Source: DASZZZ01 sp036260375
GTDB lineage: Bacteria > Actinomycetota > CADDZG01 > WHSQ01
DNA length: 64,000 nucleotides
Direction of reading: 5' to 3'
Assembly: GCA_036260375.1 (NCBI GenBank)
Contig: DASZZZ010000017.1
Span: 6,542-70,541 of the forward strand
Part shown: one piece after another, positions 51,093 to 60,376 of the stretch
Numbering within the stretch: the stretch's first letter is position 1
How the letters are laid out: the number at the start of each line of letters is the position of its first letter
The notes under the pieces: model-generated
What the model saw: only the letters and a program-made list of their open reading frames with translations
What the model was told of the DNA's origin: nothing
Databases searched by the model: none
Made by a program: the position numbers and the translations under genes

Positions 51093-52870
51093 GCGGAGAG
51101 CTCGCGCTCGATGTGAGCGGCCGTGCGCAGCGCGAGCGCGGCCAGCGTCAGCGTCGGGTTCGACGTGCCCATCGTCGGGCAGCTCCCCGATCCGACGAGG
51201 TACAGGTTGCGATGGTCCCACGAGCGCTGGTCGGCGTCGACGACGGAGTCTTCCGGCGCGGCGCCCATGAGATGCGTGCCGCCGAAGTGCCCCATGCCGT
51301 GGTAGTGGAACGTCCGCTCACCGTGGGTGACCGACGGGAACCACGTGCCCTCCTCGGGATTCGTGCAGTCGACGATGCCGGCGCGGTCGAACATCGCGCG
51401 CGCGACGTCGGTCGCCGCGGCCATCCCGCCGAGCGTGTACTCGTCGATGCGGTAGTCGATCACCGGGCGCGGGTTGCCGAGCGCGTCGACGTAACGTGGG
51501 TCGATCGTCACCCGGTTGTGGGCCGCCGGGAGCTGCTCGACCGCGAGCGACATGCGCACCTGGCGCGACAGCGTGTCGGTCAGGCGCGCGCGAAGCTCCG
51601 TGCCGCGCAGCCCTTCGGCGACGGCCTTCGCGACGGTCGTCTCGGGAGCCCCGGTAGCGGAGCGCCAACCGTCGTTGCCGATGTCGAAGCGGAAGGCCGC
51701 GTGGCGAGCGCGGAACGCGCCGCTGCGGACGTCGTCCATCCCCGAGGTCGACAGCGGGCCGCGAAACGGTCCCACCGGGACCGGCGACAGGCCCCACGCG
51801 TACAGACAGGGATGGTCCATCAGGTGGCGGCCGACGAGGTCGCCGCCGGCGCCGGAGGCGAGCATGATCTTGGCGTTCTCGACCGCGTGGGCCGCGAGCA
51901 CGAAGGCGCGCGCGCCGACGCGGTGCACCGTGTGGCGCGGCGAGCCGGGATCGTCGTAGCGCTGGTACTCGACGCTCTCGACCGCGCCGCTGGTGGGGTC
52001 GACGTGCAGCTTGGTGACGACGGCCTGCGTCACGACCTCGAGCCGGTCGCGCTGCGCCTGGGCGATCGTCTTGGCGGCGTTGTACTTCGCCTGGACGGGG
52101 CAGATCGGCGTGCACGCCGTGTTGCCCTGGCAGCGCTGGCCGAGATCGCGCCCCAGCGCCTGGCCCTCACGGCGCTCGTCGACGGCGCCGACCGGCTCGT
52201 AGTCGCCGCGCGGCATTCCGTTGCGGGCCGCGGGGTAGTTGCGCACCTTCAGCGTGAACCGCTCGTCGCCGACCGCGACCTCCATGCCGTCGACGGCGCG
52301 GGCGAGCACCTGGTCGGAGTAGCTCGGCGGGATCCGCTGCATCGGATAGTCGTAGCCGGGCGCGAACTCGACGCCCGAATGCGCCTGGTCGACGACGTCC
52401 GCGGCGACGCCGAGCTCGAGCTCCGCCGCCCGGTAGTACGGCTCCAGGTCGCGGTAGCCGAGCGGCCAGTCGCGCCCGACGCCGTGGCGCGTGCGCATCT
52501 CGAAGTCCTCCGGCAGCATCCGCAGCGAGACGCCGAGCCAGTGCAGCGTCGAGCCGCCCAGCAGACGCGTGTAGCTGCTCGCGTGCGGATGCGGGCCGTT
52601 CTGCACGAAGTAGCCGTCGCCGGACTTGACGTCGTGCGTGTCGGGCTGCGGCGCGTTGGGCGACGGCGGCCACGGGGCCTCGGGGCCCTTGGCCGACGAC
52701 GCGTGGAAGTGCTCGAGGTGGCGGAGGTAGCCGCCGAAGTCCGCCGGCGTGCCGGGGCCCGCCTCGAGCATGAGGACGCGCATGCCGGCATGCGTCAGGC
52801 GCTTGGCGACGAGCGCTCCCGCGGTGCCGCCACCGACGATCACGACGTCGTGCGTCACGTGCTCGCTCAC
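51089..52870 (-). CDS. GMC family oxidoreductase, copy 2
   Basis: A 593-residue paralogue of GMC copy 1. FAD motif GGGTAG is at residues 13-18; RCQGNTACTPICPVQAKYN holds Cys247, Cys253 and Cys257; catalytic His533 lies in GGTHLMG and Asn571 in GTSNPTL. The two copies share the whole length, so they are duplicates that have diverged. GTG at 52870 overlaps the small-subunit stop by four bases. As with copy 1, no signal peptide is visible, unlike membrane-bound relatives. Confidence 0.88.
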   Translation of the reverse strand: MSEHVTHDVVIVGGGTAGALVAKRLTHAGMRVLMLEAGPGTPADFGGYLRHLEHFHASSAKGPEAPWPPSPNAPQPDTHDVKSGDGYFVQNGPHPHASSYTRLLGGSTLHWLGVSLRMLPEDFEMRTRHGVGRDWPLGYRDLEPYYRAAELELGVAADVVDQAHSGVEFAPGYDYPMQRIPPSYSDQVLARAVDGMEVAVGDERFTLKVRNYPAARNGMPRGDYEPVGAVDERREGQALGRDLGQRCQGNTACTPICPVQAKYNAAKTIAQAQRDRLEVVTQAVVTKLHVDPTSGAVESVEYQRYDDPGSPRHTVHRVGARAFVLAAHAVENAKIMLASGAGGDLVGRHLMDHPCLYAWGLSPVPVGPFRGPLSTSGMDDVRSGAFRARHAAFRFDIGNDGWRSATGAPETTVAKAVAEGLRGTELRARLTDTLSRQVRMSLAVEQLPAAHNRVTIDPRYVDALGNPRPVIDYRIDEYTLGGMAAATDVARAMFDRAGIVDCTNPEEGTWFPSVTHGERTFHYHGMGHFGGTHLMGAAPEDSVVDADQRSWDHRNLYLVGSGSCPTMGTSNPTLTLAALALRTAAHIERELSA

Positions 52871-53202
52871 GGCGTCGCGCTCTGCGGGGGCACGGCCCAC
52901 GCTCCGTATCCCTGCGCGCGCCCGCCGACGGGGTGGGCGCCCGCGGCCGCCCACTGCAGCCCCGCGATGTAGGCGTCGGCGGAGACGGTCTCGCCGCGCC
53001 ACGTCCCGCAGTACCACAGCAGGATCACGTCGCGGGCGGCGTCGCCATCGGGGTCCGCGGCCCCCAGCAGATCGTCGAGCACGCCCGCGTCCTCCACCGT
53101 CTGCGCGTACACGTCGACCATGCCGGTCCCGTGGAGGTCCACCGGACTGAACCCCGTCAGCCGGGCCGAGACCTCGACGAACCGCCGCGTGCGATCGCTC
53201 AT
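52867..53202 (-). CDS. Sugar-dehydrogenase small subunit-like protein, copy 2
   Basis: A 111-residue shorter version of the protein at 46651-47121. It keeps FVEVSARLTGFSPVDLHGTG, VILLWYCGTW and the end YIAGLQWAAAGAHPVGGRAQGYGAWAVPP, which match the sorbitol dehydrogenase small subunit family. It lacks the ~45-residue middle part of copy 1. Its ATG overlaps the lipocalin-like stop by four bases. It probably serves GMC-2, which follows directly. Confidence 0.8.
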   Translation of the reverse strand: MSDRTRRFVEVSARLTGFSPVDLHGTGMVDVYAQTVEDAGVLDDLLGAADPDGDAARDVILLWYCGTWRGETVSADAYIAGLQWAAAGAHPVGGRAQGYGAWAVPPQSATP

Positions 53203-53627
53203 GGCTTCTCGCGCGCCCACGCGAGCTCGTTGACGACCGTGCCGGCCGCCGTCTCCATCGGCGGCGTGCGCAGCACGAGCTCGTCGCCGTCGAGCGTGAA
53301 CGGGCGCACCTGCTCGTCTCCGGACCAGTTCGGGAACAGCGCCGTATCGACGCGGTGCACGACCTCGTCGTCGCGCACCGCGTAGCTGCCGTAGTAGGCG
53401 AGGCACGTCGAGTACGCGTCGGCGCGCGCCCGGACGTCGCCGCCGAGCGGATCGGCGGTCTCGATCTGCGGGCGCCCCGCGGCAGCGAGCACGACCGACA
53501 TGCGGCCGTTCGCGGTGTAGACGAGCAGGCCGCGCGCGCGCGGGCCGAGCGGGTGGCTGACCGAACCGTCCTCGGCCACCCGCCGCCACGCAACGAGGGC
53601 CCACGTCCCGGTGAGATCGACCGTCAC
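53199..53627 (-). CDS. Lipocalin-like domain protein
   Basis: A 142-residue β-barrel of the Lipocalin_5 type. The sequence GTWALVAWRRVAEDGSVSHP, LLVYTANGRMSVVL, AYYGSYAVRDD and PNWSGDEQVRPFTLDGDEL matches the family closely. These small barrels bind or modify hydrophobic metabolites and often sit in catabolic or biosynthetic clusters. Here it is the second gene of the operon. Start GTG at 53627, three bases after the upstream stop. Confidence 0.8.
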   Translation of the reverse strand: MTVDLTGTWALVAWRRVAEDGSVSHPLGPRARGLLVYTANGRMSVVLAAAGRPQIETADPLGGDVRARADAYSTCLAYYGSYAVRDDEVVHRVDTALFPNWSGDEQVRPFTLDGDELVLRTPPMETAAGTVVNELAWAREKP

Positions 53628-53630
53628 GCG

Positions 53631-54611
53631 TCAGAATGCCTTCGTGAGGGTGCCCACGGAGACGTGGGGAAAGCTCATCCCTCGGAAGTTCAACAGCGCG
53701 GTCTGCGCGTACTGCAGCTGCAGCAGCTCGTCGGGCGAGTCGTCGTCGGCGGCCGAGCCGACGTCGGCCGGGCGCTGCACGCGCTCGATCGCCCAGACCG
53801 ACTCGAGGGCCGGCGTGTCGGCGTTCCGCTCGATGAAGGGGATGTTGGCGACGCCGCCGCCGTCGGACGCGGTCATCGCGAACAGCCGGGTGATGTGCGT
53901 GAGCGTCTGGCCCCGCAGCGCGTCGCGCAGCACGTTGATCGGGTCGTCGACCATCGCCTGCGTGATGCTCTCGGGAAGCGGGTGCGTCCGGTACTTGCAG
54001 TCGGCGCTCAGGTCGTAGGCCTTGTACGGGTTCTTCGTCCCCGGCGGGGGCGGCTCGGCGCCGACCGGAAACGGGACCGTGTTCGACGGCGGGATCTCCG
54101 GCGGCCCGTCCGGGACGACCTCCTCGACGGGGCCGAACGCGCACACGGCGCTGCCGTGCGGGATCGTCGCGAGGCGGGCGACGCTCGCGTCGGCGGGCGG
54201 ATCGGTGGTCGCGGGGATGCTCAGCCACACGCCGGGCTCGATGTGCAGCGCCCCGCCGCTCCGGGCGTCGGTCACGCGGTGCAGGTAGGTGACGCCGAAC
54301 AGCGCGATGTCGTCCTGGACGCTGCCGCGGTTCATCACCGGCGAGCCGATCGGGGTGAACTCGATCGACTCCTGCAGCATGTTGAGCTCGAGGAAGAACC
54401 CGTCCTCGTTCGCCGGGTCGTAGTCCGGCCGGGCGATCAGGTTGAAGCCGGTGCCCTGCCAGAAGCCAGGCAGGTCCTTGAGCGGGCCCATCGCCTCGCC
54501 GGTCGCGGCGTGCGGCGCGACGGTACGGAAGGAGCTCACGTTGTTCTGGGTGGCGCCGCCGTTGCCGGCGGCCGGCGGCGCGGACGCGCCGAACTGCTGC
54601 GAGGTGGTCAA
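53631..54611 (-). CDS. β-barrel protein resembling heme-binding (nitrobindin-like) families
   Basis: A 326-residue protein, first gene of the ten-gene operon. It begins with a low-complexity ~35 residues, then KDLPGFWQGTGFNLIARPDY, which resembles the first strand of nitrobindin-type barrels. Later segments are FFLELNMLQESIEFTPIGSP, NRGSVQDDIALFGVTYLHR and ALHIEPGVWLSIPATT. Similar proteins are annotated as heme-binding, but I am not sure of the family. TTG start at 54611 with AAGGGA upstream. The gap to the diguanylate gene upstream (154 bases) has an A/T-rich patch and probably the operon's promoter. Confidence 0.6.
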   Translation of the reverse strand: MTTSQQFGASAPPAAGNGGATQNNVSSFRTVAPHAATGEAMGPLKDLPGFWQGTGFNLIARPDYDPANEDGFFLELNMLQESIEFTPIGSPVMNRGSVQDDIALFGVTYLHRVTDARSGGALHIEPGVWLSIPATTDPPADASVARLATIPHGSAVCAFGPVEEVVPDGPPEIPPSNTVPFPVGAEPPPPGTKNPYKAYDLSADCKYRTHPLPESITQAMVDDPINVLRDALRGQTLTHITRLFAMTASDGGGVANIPFIERNADTPALESVWAIERVQRPADVGSAADDDSPDELLQLQYAQTALLNFRGMSFPHVSVGTLTKAF

Positions 54612-54765
54612 GCCGATCCCTTCGTCGCCTAGCCGTGGACGAAACTACGCAACCCTGCGACAAAGCGTATGAAACCGCCGCGTCGGAGCGCAAGGGGCTT
54701 GGCCGTCGAACGCCCCTCCGGCCGATCGTCGGTGACGGTCTCCGCCCACGCCGTCGACGCGACGC

Positions 54766-56514
54766 CTACGCGTCCGCACGTCGGCCTCTGCGCCCGGGCG
54801 CGGCGGGGTCGATCGCGCTCGCCGGGGCCGGACGCCCGAGCAGGAAGCCCTGTGCCTCGTCGCACCCCGTCGCGCGCACCGCGTCCCACTGTGCGTCCGT
54901 CTCGACGCCCTCGATGAGCGCCCGCATGTGCAAGGAATGCGCGAGGTCGACGACCGCGGCGGCGACGCGCTCGGCGCCGTTGCCGTCGCCCGGCACGAAC
55001 GACCGATCGACCTTCAGCACGTCGAGGGGCAGCCTCCTCAGCTGCGCGATCGACGAGTAGCCCGCGCCGAAGTGGTCGATGGCGACGCGTACGCCGACGT
55101 CCTTGAGACTCGCGAGGACGTCCGCGGCGGCGTCGCCGTCGCTCGCGAGCGCCGCTTCGGTCACCTCGACGCACAGCGACGACGGGGCGACGCCGGCGGC
55201 GCGCACCGCCGCCTCCGCCGCCGCCGCCAGCGACCGGTCGTGCAGCTGTGCCGGCGACAGGTTGACGGCGACGTGCGGGCGCCGCTCCGGGACCGCCGCG
55301 GACCAGCGCGCCGCCTGCGCGCACGCCTCGCGGAACACCCACGTCCCGAGCGCGTGGATGCAGCCGTCGTCCTCGGCGACCGCGAGGAACTCCGCGGGGG
55401 CGAGCAGGCCGCGCTCCGGGTGCGCCCACCGGACCAGCGCCTCGTACCCGACGACGGCGCCCGACGCGACGTCGACCTGGGGCTGGTAGTGCAGCACGAA
55501 GGACTCGTCGCGCACCGCGTCGGAGAGCTCCGCCTCGATGCGCTTGGTCTCGTGCAGACGGCGGCGCAGCTGCTCGTCGTACATCTCGACGCGCCCGCGG
55601 CCGAGCTCCTTGGCGCGGTACAGGGCCGCGTCGGCGTCGCGCAGGAGCGCGTCGGGATCGACCGCGGCGGAACCCAGAGCGATCCCGACGCTGGCGCGCG
55701 GCGAGAACCGTCTGCCGGCGACGGTCACCGGTTGCGACAGGCACTCGCCGACGCGGGCCGCGATGGTCGCGGCGACCGCCTCGTCCGGGATCCCGTCGCA
55801 CACGATGGCGAACTCGTCACCGCCCAGGCGCGCGACCGTGTCACCGGGCCGGACGGCATCACGAAGGCGACGCGCGGTCGCGCTCAGCACGAGGTCGCCC
55901 GCGGCGTGCCCGTACGTGTCGTTGATGCTCTTGAAGCGGTCGAGGTCGACGAAGAACAACGCGACGCGCTGACCGCTGCGGCGCGACCGCCGCAGCGCGG
56001 AAGCGAGGTCCTCGAGGAGCAGCGGACGGTTCGCCAGTCCGGTGAGCGGGTCGTGCAGCGCCTGGAACGCGATCTCCTGCTCGAGCTTCTTGCGCTCCAT
56101 CGCGTAGCGCACCGCGCGCGCAAGGAGCCTGGAGTCGAGATGGTTCTTGGTGAGGTAGTCCTGCGCGCCCTGCTGCAGCGCCTCGAGCGCGAGCTCCTCG
56201 TCGTCGAGCCCCGTCAGCACGATGATCGGCGTCTCGGGCGCCCGCTCGCGTACGCGCGCCACGACGTCGACGCCCGTCGCGTCGGGAAGGCCGAGGTCGA
56301 GAAGGACGCACGACGCGGGATGAGCCGACAGATGCTCCTGGGCGCGGTGGAGCGAGTCGACGTGGACGAGCTCGAAGCTCGACACCCACGCCTCACCGAG
56401 CATCTGACGGACGAGCAGCGCGTCGCCGGCGTTGTCCTCCACGAGGAGCACGGTCCTCAGGTGCTCGAGGGACGAGGCGGGCGACGCGATCGAGCGAGAC
56501 GGCACGCCGGTCAC
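54766..56514 (-). CDS. Response regulator with GGDEF and EAL domains
   Basis: A 582-residue cyclic-di-GMP signalling protein. The REC domain has Asp73 in LLDLGLP. The GGDEF domain is intact (GGDEF at 231-235), so c-di-GMP synthesis is plausible. The EAL domain has EAL at 358-360, NLSP at 418-421 and IEGVET near the end. In the metal-binding pair usually written DDFGTG, the second Asp is His481 ([10 protein letters not shown]), which may weaken hydrolysis. It overlaps the CheY-like gene by four bases and is the last gene of a histidine-kinase operon, so the kinase likely controls it. Confidence 0.9.
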   Translation of the reverse strand: MTGVPSRSIASPASSLEHLRTVLLVEDNAGDALLVRQMLGEAWVSSFELVHVDSLHRAQEHLSAHPASCVLLDLGLPDATGVDVVARVRERAPETPIIVLTGLDDEELALEALQQGAQDYLTKNHLDSRLLARAVRYAMERKKLEQEIAFQALHDPLTGLANRPLLLEDLASALRRSRRSGQRVALFFVDLDRFKSINDTYGHAAGDLVLSATARRLRDAVRPGDTVARLGGDEFAIVCDGIPDEAVAATIAARVGECLSQPVTVAGRRFSPRASVGIALGSAAVDPDALLRDADAALYRAKELGRGRVEMYDEQLRRRLHETKRIEAELSDAVRDESFVLHYQPQVDVASGAVVGYEALVRWAHPERGLLAPAEFLAVAEDDGCIHALGTWVFREACAQAARWSAAVPERRPHVAVNLSPAQLHDRSLAAAAEAAVRAAGVAPSSLCVEVTEAALASDGDAAADVLASLKDVGVRVAIDHFGAGYSSIAQLRRLPLDVLKVDRSFVPGDGNGAERVAAAVVDLAHSLHMRALIEGVETDAQWDAVRATGCDEAQGFLLGRPAPASAIDPAAPGRRGRRADA

Positions 56515-56933
56515 TCGCGCGGGAGCTTGACGACGGAGAACCAGAACGCGTCGATGCTCTGGACGACCTTGATGAACTGCGTGAAGTCGACGGGCTTGGT
56601 GATGTAGCAGTTCGCGTGCAACTGGTAGCTCCTCAACACGTCCTCCTCGCTCTCGGACGTCGTGAGCACGACGATCGGGATCGCCTTGAGGTCGTCGTCG
56701 CCCTTGACCGCCTGGAGCACCTCGCGACCGTCCATGCGCGGGAGGTTGAGGTCGAGGAAGATGACGTCGGGCCGGTGGCCGGCGCGCAGGTACTCCATCG
56801 CCTCGACGCCGTCGCGGGCGACGTGGAGGTTGTTGTTGACCTTGCCGTCCTTCAGCGCCTCGATCGTGAGCTGGACGTCGCCGGGATTGTCCTCGACCAA
56901 CAGGATCTCGATGGGCTCCACCGGCGTCGCCAT
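56511..56933 (-). CDS. CheY-like single-domain response regulator
   Basis: A 140-residue receiver domain without an output domain. Glu14/Asp15 in VEDN, phospho-acceptor Asp61 in FLDLNLP, Thr in VVLTTS and Lys113 in YITKPVD are all present. It resembles Rcp1-type regulators that work with PAS/GAF histidine kinases. It starts four bases after the kinase stop, and its own stop overlaps the GGDEF-EAL gene, so the three form a phosphorelay operon. Confidence 0.9.
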   Translation of the reverse strand: MATPVEPIEILLVEDNPGDVQLTIEALKDGKVNNNLHVARDGVEAMEYLRAGHRPDVIFLDLNLPRMDGREVLQAVKGDDDLKAIPIVVLTTSESEEDVLRSYQLHANCYITKPVDFTQFIKVVQSIDAFWFSVVKLPRE

Positions 56934-56937
56934 CGCG

Positions 56938-59370
56938 TCACCTCTCCTCTCGCGCGTCGTCCAGCCCGCCCGCGGGCGAGCTCTCCGCGATGCTCGTACG
57001 AGCGGGGACGGTGAAGCGGAACGTGGCCCCCGCGCCCTCCCGCGACTCGACCCAGATGCGGCCTCCGTGGCGCTCGACGATCCGCTTGCAGATCGCCAGG
57101 CCGATCCCCGTCCCCGTGTACTCGTCCGGACCGTGCAGGCGCTCGAAGATCGTGAAGATCCTCTGCGCGTAGGCGGGCGAGATCCCTATCCCGTTGTCGG
57201 CGACGGAGAAGACCCACTCCGCGCCCCGGCGCTCGGCCGAGACGTGGACCTCCGGGGGCGACTCCCCTCTGAACTTCACGGCGTTGCCGATCAGGTTCTG
57301 GACGAGCTGCACGAGCTGCGTCACGTCACCGTGGACCACCGGCATGACGTCGTCGCGCGTCACGCGGCCGCCGGCGTCGGCGACGGCGAGCGCGAGGTTG
57401 GAGACGGCCTGGTCGACGACCGCGCCGGTGTCCACGGGCTCGAGCCCGCCGCCGCGCCTCTGGACGCGCGAGTACGCGAGCAGGTCGTTGATGAGCGAAC
57501 GCATGCGGTTGGCGCCGTCGACGGCGAAGTCGATGAACGTGTCGGCGTCGTCGTCGAGCTCGCCGCGGTAGCGCGAGCGCAGCAGCTCCACGTAGCTCGC
57601 CACCATACGGAGCGGCTCCTGCAGGTCGTGCGACGCGACGTACGCGAACTGCTCCAGCTCCGCGTTCGAGCGCTCGAGGTCTCGCGCGCGGTCCTCGAGG
57701 ATGCGCTCGGCGCGCGCACGCTCGACGACGCGTCCGAGCTGCACGCCGGCCTGCTCCATGGCGGCGAGGACCTCGTCGTCGACGCGCATCGGCCTGTCGG
57801 CGAAGAACTCGACCGCTCCGACGGCCTCGGACCCCGCGAGGATGGGGAACGCGACGCCGGCGTGGAGGCCTACGCGGCGCGCCGCGCCCTGCCTCAGAAA
57901 CGTCTCGTCGACGGTCGAGTCGTCGACCGCCACGATGCGGCGCTCGGCGATCGCGCGGCCCGGGAGCCCGACGCCGGCGCGGAACACGACGCGCCGGCTC
58001 GCCTCTGCGAACGCCGCGTAGCGCTCGCGGTCCGTGGACGCCACGACGTCCGTGTGGACGAGGCGGCCGGGCTCGTCGTCGGAGAGCAGGTACGCGCCGC
58101 CGAAGTTCCATCCCAGCGCGTCGAGAAAGGCCGCGATCGCGACGCTGAGCGCGTCCTCGACCGAGGCCGCCTCGTTGGCGGACGTCGCCACGAGCCCGAG
58201 CGCCGCCAACAGCCCGTGTGTGCGCTCGCGCGCGGTGACGTCGCGGATCGTCGCGATCACCAACCGCTCGTCGGCGCGCTCGAGCGGGGCAAGACTGATG
58301 TCGACGGGGAACTGCGCGCCGTCCTTGCGCCGACCGCGCAGGTCCATGTCGCGCCCCATGGGCCGGCGCGTGGGGGCGTGCTGGAACGCGGCCCGCTGCC
58401 GCCGGTGCGCGTCGCGCCGGTCCTCGGGGATCAGCGTCTCAACGGGCCGTCCGACGAGCTCGGCGCGGCCGTGACCGAACAGCTCCTCGGTCTGCTGGTT
58501 CACGAGCGTGACGACGCCCTCGGCGTCGACGACGACCATGGCGTCGGGAACGGCTTCGACGAGCGCGCGCAGGCCGGCCTCCTCGTCCGCCAGCAGACGC
58601 TCGGCGCGCTTGCGCTCCGTGACGTCCCAGAACACCGCGGTCGCGTACGCGACGCCGCCGTCGTGGTCGAGCACGGGCGCGGCCGAGATCTCGAGCTGCA
58701 CGGTGCGGTCGGGGCGGCGAATCTCGAGGTCGTCGGCCACGCACCGCTCGCCGCGCAGGGCGCGGACGATCGGCTGGCGCTCCGGTGGGTAGTGCTCGTC
58801 GGTCCCGACGACGTAGGCGCCGTAGACACGGGCGAGGTCCTCGACCGAGGCGTCCGGATCGATGCCCTTACCCAGCAGCTCGATCGCCGCCTTGTTCGCG
58901 TACGCGGGACGTCCGTGTGCGTCGACCACGAACGCACCGAGAGGAAGGTCCTCGAGGAGCCGGAACAGCACGTCGCTCCTCTCGGCGCGGTGAGCGGCGC
59001 GCGGCAGCTCGCGGTTGACCTCGAACACGAGCGCGCGCCCGTCCTCGTGCGACAGCGCCCACCTCGACTCCACGACGACGCGCCGCCCGTCCTTCGTCGT
59101 GTGCTCGAGCTCGCCGACCCAGTCGCCATCGCGCGCGAGCGTCTCGGCGATGCCCTCGAGCGGGACGGGAAAGCGGGTGAGGAGGAGCTCGTGCGATACG
59201 CGGCCGATCGCCTCCGCGGACGCGTATCCGTAGAGCGCCTCGGCGCCTCGGTTCCACATCTCGACGACGCCGTCGACTCCACGGACGATCATGGCGTCGT
59301 GCGCGAGGTCGACGAGGCGCGCCTTCGTCTCGAGCGTGACGCCGCGCACCGCGGCGTCGTCGTGTAGCAC
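56938..59370 (-). CDS. PAS/GAF sensor histidine kinase
   Basis: An 810-residue soluble kinase with no membrane helix. Three PAS domains (residues ~15-120, 130-255, 265-390) are followed by a GAF domain (~400-545), then HisKA with the phospho-accepting His581 in [10 protein letters not shown], and an ATPase domain with NAVKF, DNGIGIS and [19 protein letters not shown] cytoplasmic ligand, redox or light signal is sensed by the PAS/GAF part, though no chromophore Cys is apparent. GTG at 59370. It drives the CheY-like regulator and the GGDEF-EAL protein downstream. Confidence 0.9.
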   Translation of the reverse strand: MLHDDAAVRGVTLETKARLVDLAHDAMIVRGVDGVVEMWNRGAEALYGYASAEAIGRVSHELLLTRFPVPLEGIAETLARDGDWVGELEHTTKDGRRVVVESRWALSHEDGRALVFEVNRELPRAAHRAERSDVLFRLLEDLPLGAFVVDAHGRPAYANKAAIELLGKGIDPDASVEDLARVYGAYVVGTDEHYPPERQPIVRALRGERCVADDLEIRRPDRTVQLEISAAPVLDHDGGVAYATAVFWDVTERKRAERLLADEEAGLRALVEAVPDAMVVVDAEGVVTLVNQQTEELFGHGRAELVGRPVETLIPEDRRDAHRRQRAAFQHAPTRRPMGRDMDLRGRRKDGAQFPVDISLAPLERADERLVIATIRDVTARERTHGLLAALGLVATSANEAASVEDALSVAIAAFLDALGWNFGGAYLLSDDEPGRLVHTDVVASTDRERYAAFAEASRRVVFRAGVGLPGRAIAERRIVAVDDSTVDETFLRQGAARRVGLHAGVAFPILAGSEAVGAVEFFADRPMRVDDEVLAAMEQAGVQLGRVVERARAERILEDRARDLERSNAELEQFAYVASHDLQEPLRMVASYVELLRSRYRGELDDDADTFIDFAVDGANRMRSLINDLLAYSRVQRRGGGLEPVDTGAVVDQAVSNLALAVADAGGRVTRDDVMPVVHGDVTQLVQLVQNLIGNAVKFRGESPPEVHVSAERRGAEWVFSVADNGIGISPAYAQRIFTIFERLHGPDEYTGTGIGLAICKRIVERHGGRIWVESREGAGATFRFTVPARTSIAESSPAGGLDDAREER

Positions 59371-59690
59371 CGGTCGTCCGCCTCCCCGGTCCGGCTCGCG
59401 TCGCTACAAGGCAACCATATACGTGGTCGCCCGTTTGGTTACGTTTCGGCCGTGAGTCGCCACCGGTTGAGCTTGCTCGAGCCCGCCTCGTCGGTCACGG
59501 TCGGCGTCCACTCCCCCCGGCGGGCCGCCGACGAACGCGGCGAGCCGGCCGTCGTCGGACGTGTAGGTCGCCGCGCTCCGCACGGCCGCTCGCGTCGCGT
59601 CACGCGGGCGATGCGACTCCCGTGGTCACGGTCGCACGTGCCGACCTGATAGAACCGCCGCGACCGTCGACGTCGCGGAGAGGGAGACGC
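59371..59690. other. 320-base region between divergent kinase and TfoX-like genes
   Basis: Apart from a decayed P-domain fragment (59439-59576) no gene is seen. The A/T-richest part is near 59410-59445, next to the kinase start, and probably holds the kinase promoter. GAGAGGGAGACGC before 59691 is the TfoX-like gene's ribosome site. Confidence 0.55.
59439..59576 (-). pseudogene. Remnant of a proprotein-convertase P domain
   Basis: On the minus strand two frames together read ATYTSDDGRLAAFVGG and then GEWTPTVTDEAGSSKLNRW, the closing strands of a P_proprotein domain (usual form: LxxFxG...GxWTLxVTD...GxLNxWxLT). The frame changes at a run of six C on the plus strand (59513-59518, six G in the coding sense). 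The start and catalytic part are missing. Stop TAA at 59439-59441. It may be a decayed gene end or a frameshifted assembly error. Confidence 0.5.
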
Positions 59691-60011
59691 ATGCGCAGCG
59701 ATTCGGGTTTCCTCGACTTCGTGCTCGATCAACTGCGCGCGCTGGACGACGTCGAGCCGCGCGCCATGTTCGGGGGGCACGGCCTCTACGCCGGCCCGGT
59801 GTTCTTCGGGGTCGTCTACGACGAGCGCCTGTACCTCAAGACCGACGACGCGACGCGCGGCTGGTACGAGGAGCGCGGCATGCCCACGTTTCGGCCGAAC
59901 GAGCGCCAGAACATAAAGAGCTACCACGAGGTGCCGGCCGACGCGCTCGAGGACGCGGACGAGCTCGTCGAGCTCGCGCGCCGCGCGATCGACGCGCAAA
60001 GGTCCGCCTGA
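59691..60011 (+). CDS. TfoX/Sxy N-terminal domain protein
   Basis: A 106-residue protein of the TfoX_N family. Landmarks are FLDFVLDQLRAL, RAMFGGHGLYAGPVFFGVVYDERLYLKTD and the closing YHEVPADALEDADELVELARRAI. The domain is found alone in many bacteria; only some members (Sxy) control competence, so a competence role is not implied. ATG has GAGAGGGAG upstream. It is followed 17 bases later by the monooxygenase-like gene, likely co-transcribed. Confidence 0.88.
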   Translation: MRSDSGFLDFVLDQLRALDDVEPRAMFGGHGLYAGPVFFGVVYDERLYLKTDDATRGWYEERGMPTFRPNERQNIKSYHEVPADALEDADELVELARRAIDAQRSA

Positions 60012-60028
60012 CCGAGGAGGAGGGAGCG

Positions 60029-60340
60029 ATGATCGGACGCATCTGGCACGGCTGGACGGCGCCGGACGACGCCGACGAGTACCAGAAGCTGTTGGAGCGC
60101 GAGGTGCTGCCGGGCATAGAGCGCGCGAGCCGCGGCTACGAGGGCGTGTACGTGCTACGCCGCGACGGCGGCGACGAGGTCGAGTTCGTGACGCTCACGC
60201 TGTGGCGCTCGATCGACGCGATAAGGACGTTGGTCGGCGACGACTACGAGCGTGCTTACGTGCCCGACGCGGCGCGCGCGTTGCTGGCGCGCTTCGACGA
60301 GACGTCGACGCACTACGAGCTCGTCATCGAGAGTCACTGA
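60029..60340 (+). CDS. Antibiotic biosynthesis monooxygenase (ABM)-like protein
   Basis: A 103-residue dimeric ferredoxin-like fold protein. RIWHGWTAPDDADEYQKLLE opens like ABM-domain proteins, and VEFVTLTLWRSIDAIRTLVG then DYERAYVPDAARALLARFDE follow the pattern of the family. Members include quinone-forming oxygenases and heme-degrading enzymes, but many are of unknown function. GAGGAGGAGGGAG precedes the ATG. It follows the TfoX-like gene by 17 bases. Confidence 0.82.
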   Translation: MIGRIWHGWTAPDDADEYQKLLEREVLPGIERASRGYEGVYVLRRDGGDEVEFVTLTLWRSIDAIRTLVGDDYERAYVPDAARALLARFDETSTHYELVIESH

Positions 60341-60376
60341 CGCCGGGATCCGCCCCGCGTCGGCGCGCGGACGGCC

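Noticed and set aside
54766..59370. Phytochrome-type light sensor
   Set aside because: The kinase has one GAF domain but no chromophore-binding Cys or PHY domain is apparent, so light sensing is not supported.
59452..59649. Short plus-strand frame upstream of the TfoX-like gene
   Set aside because: Arg/Ser/Val-rich, no motif; the P-domain-like sequence on the minus strand explains this segment better.
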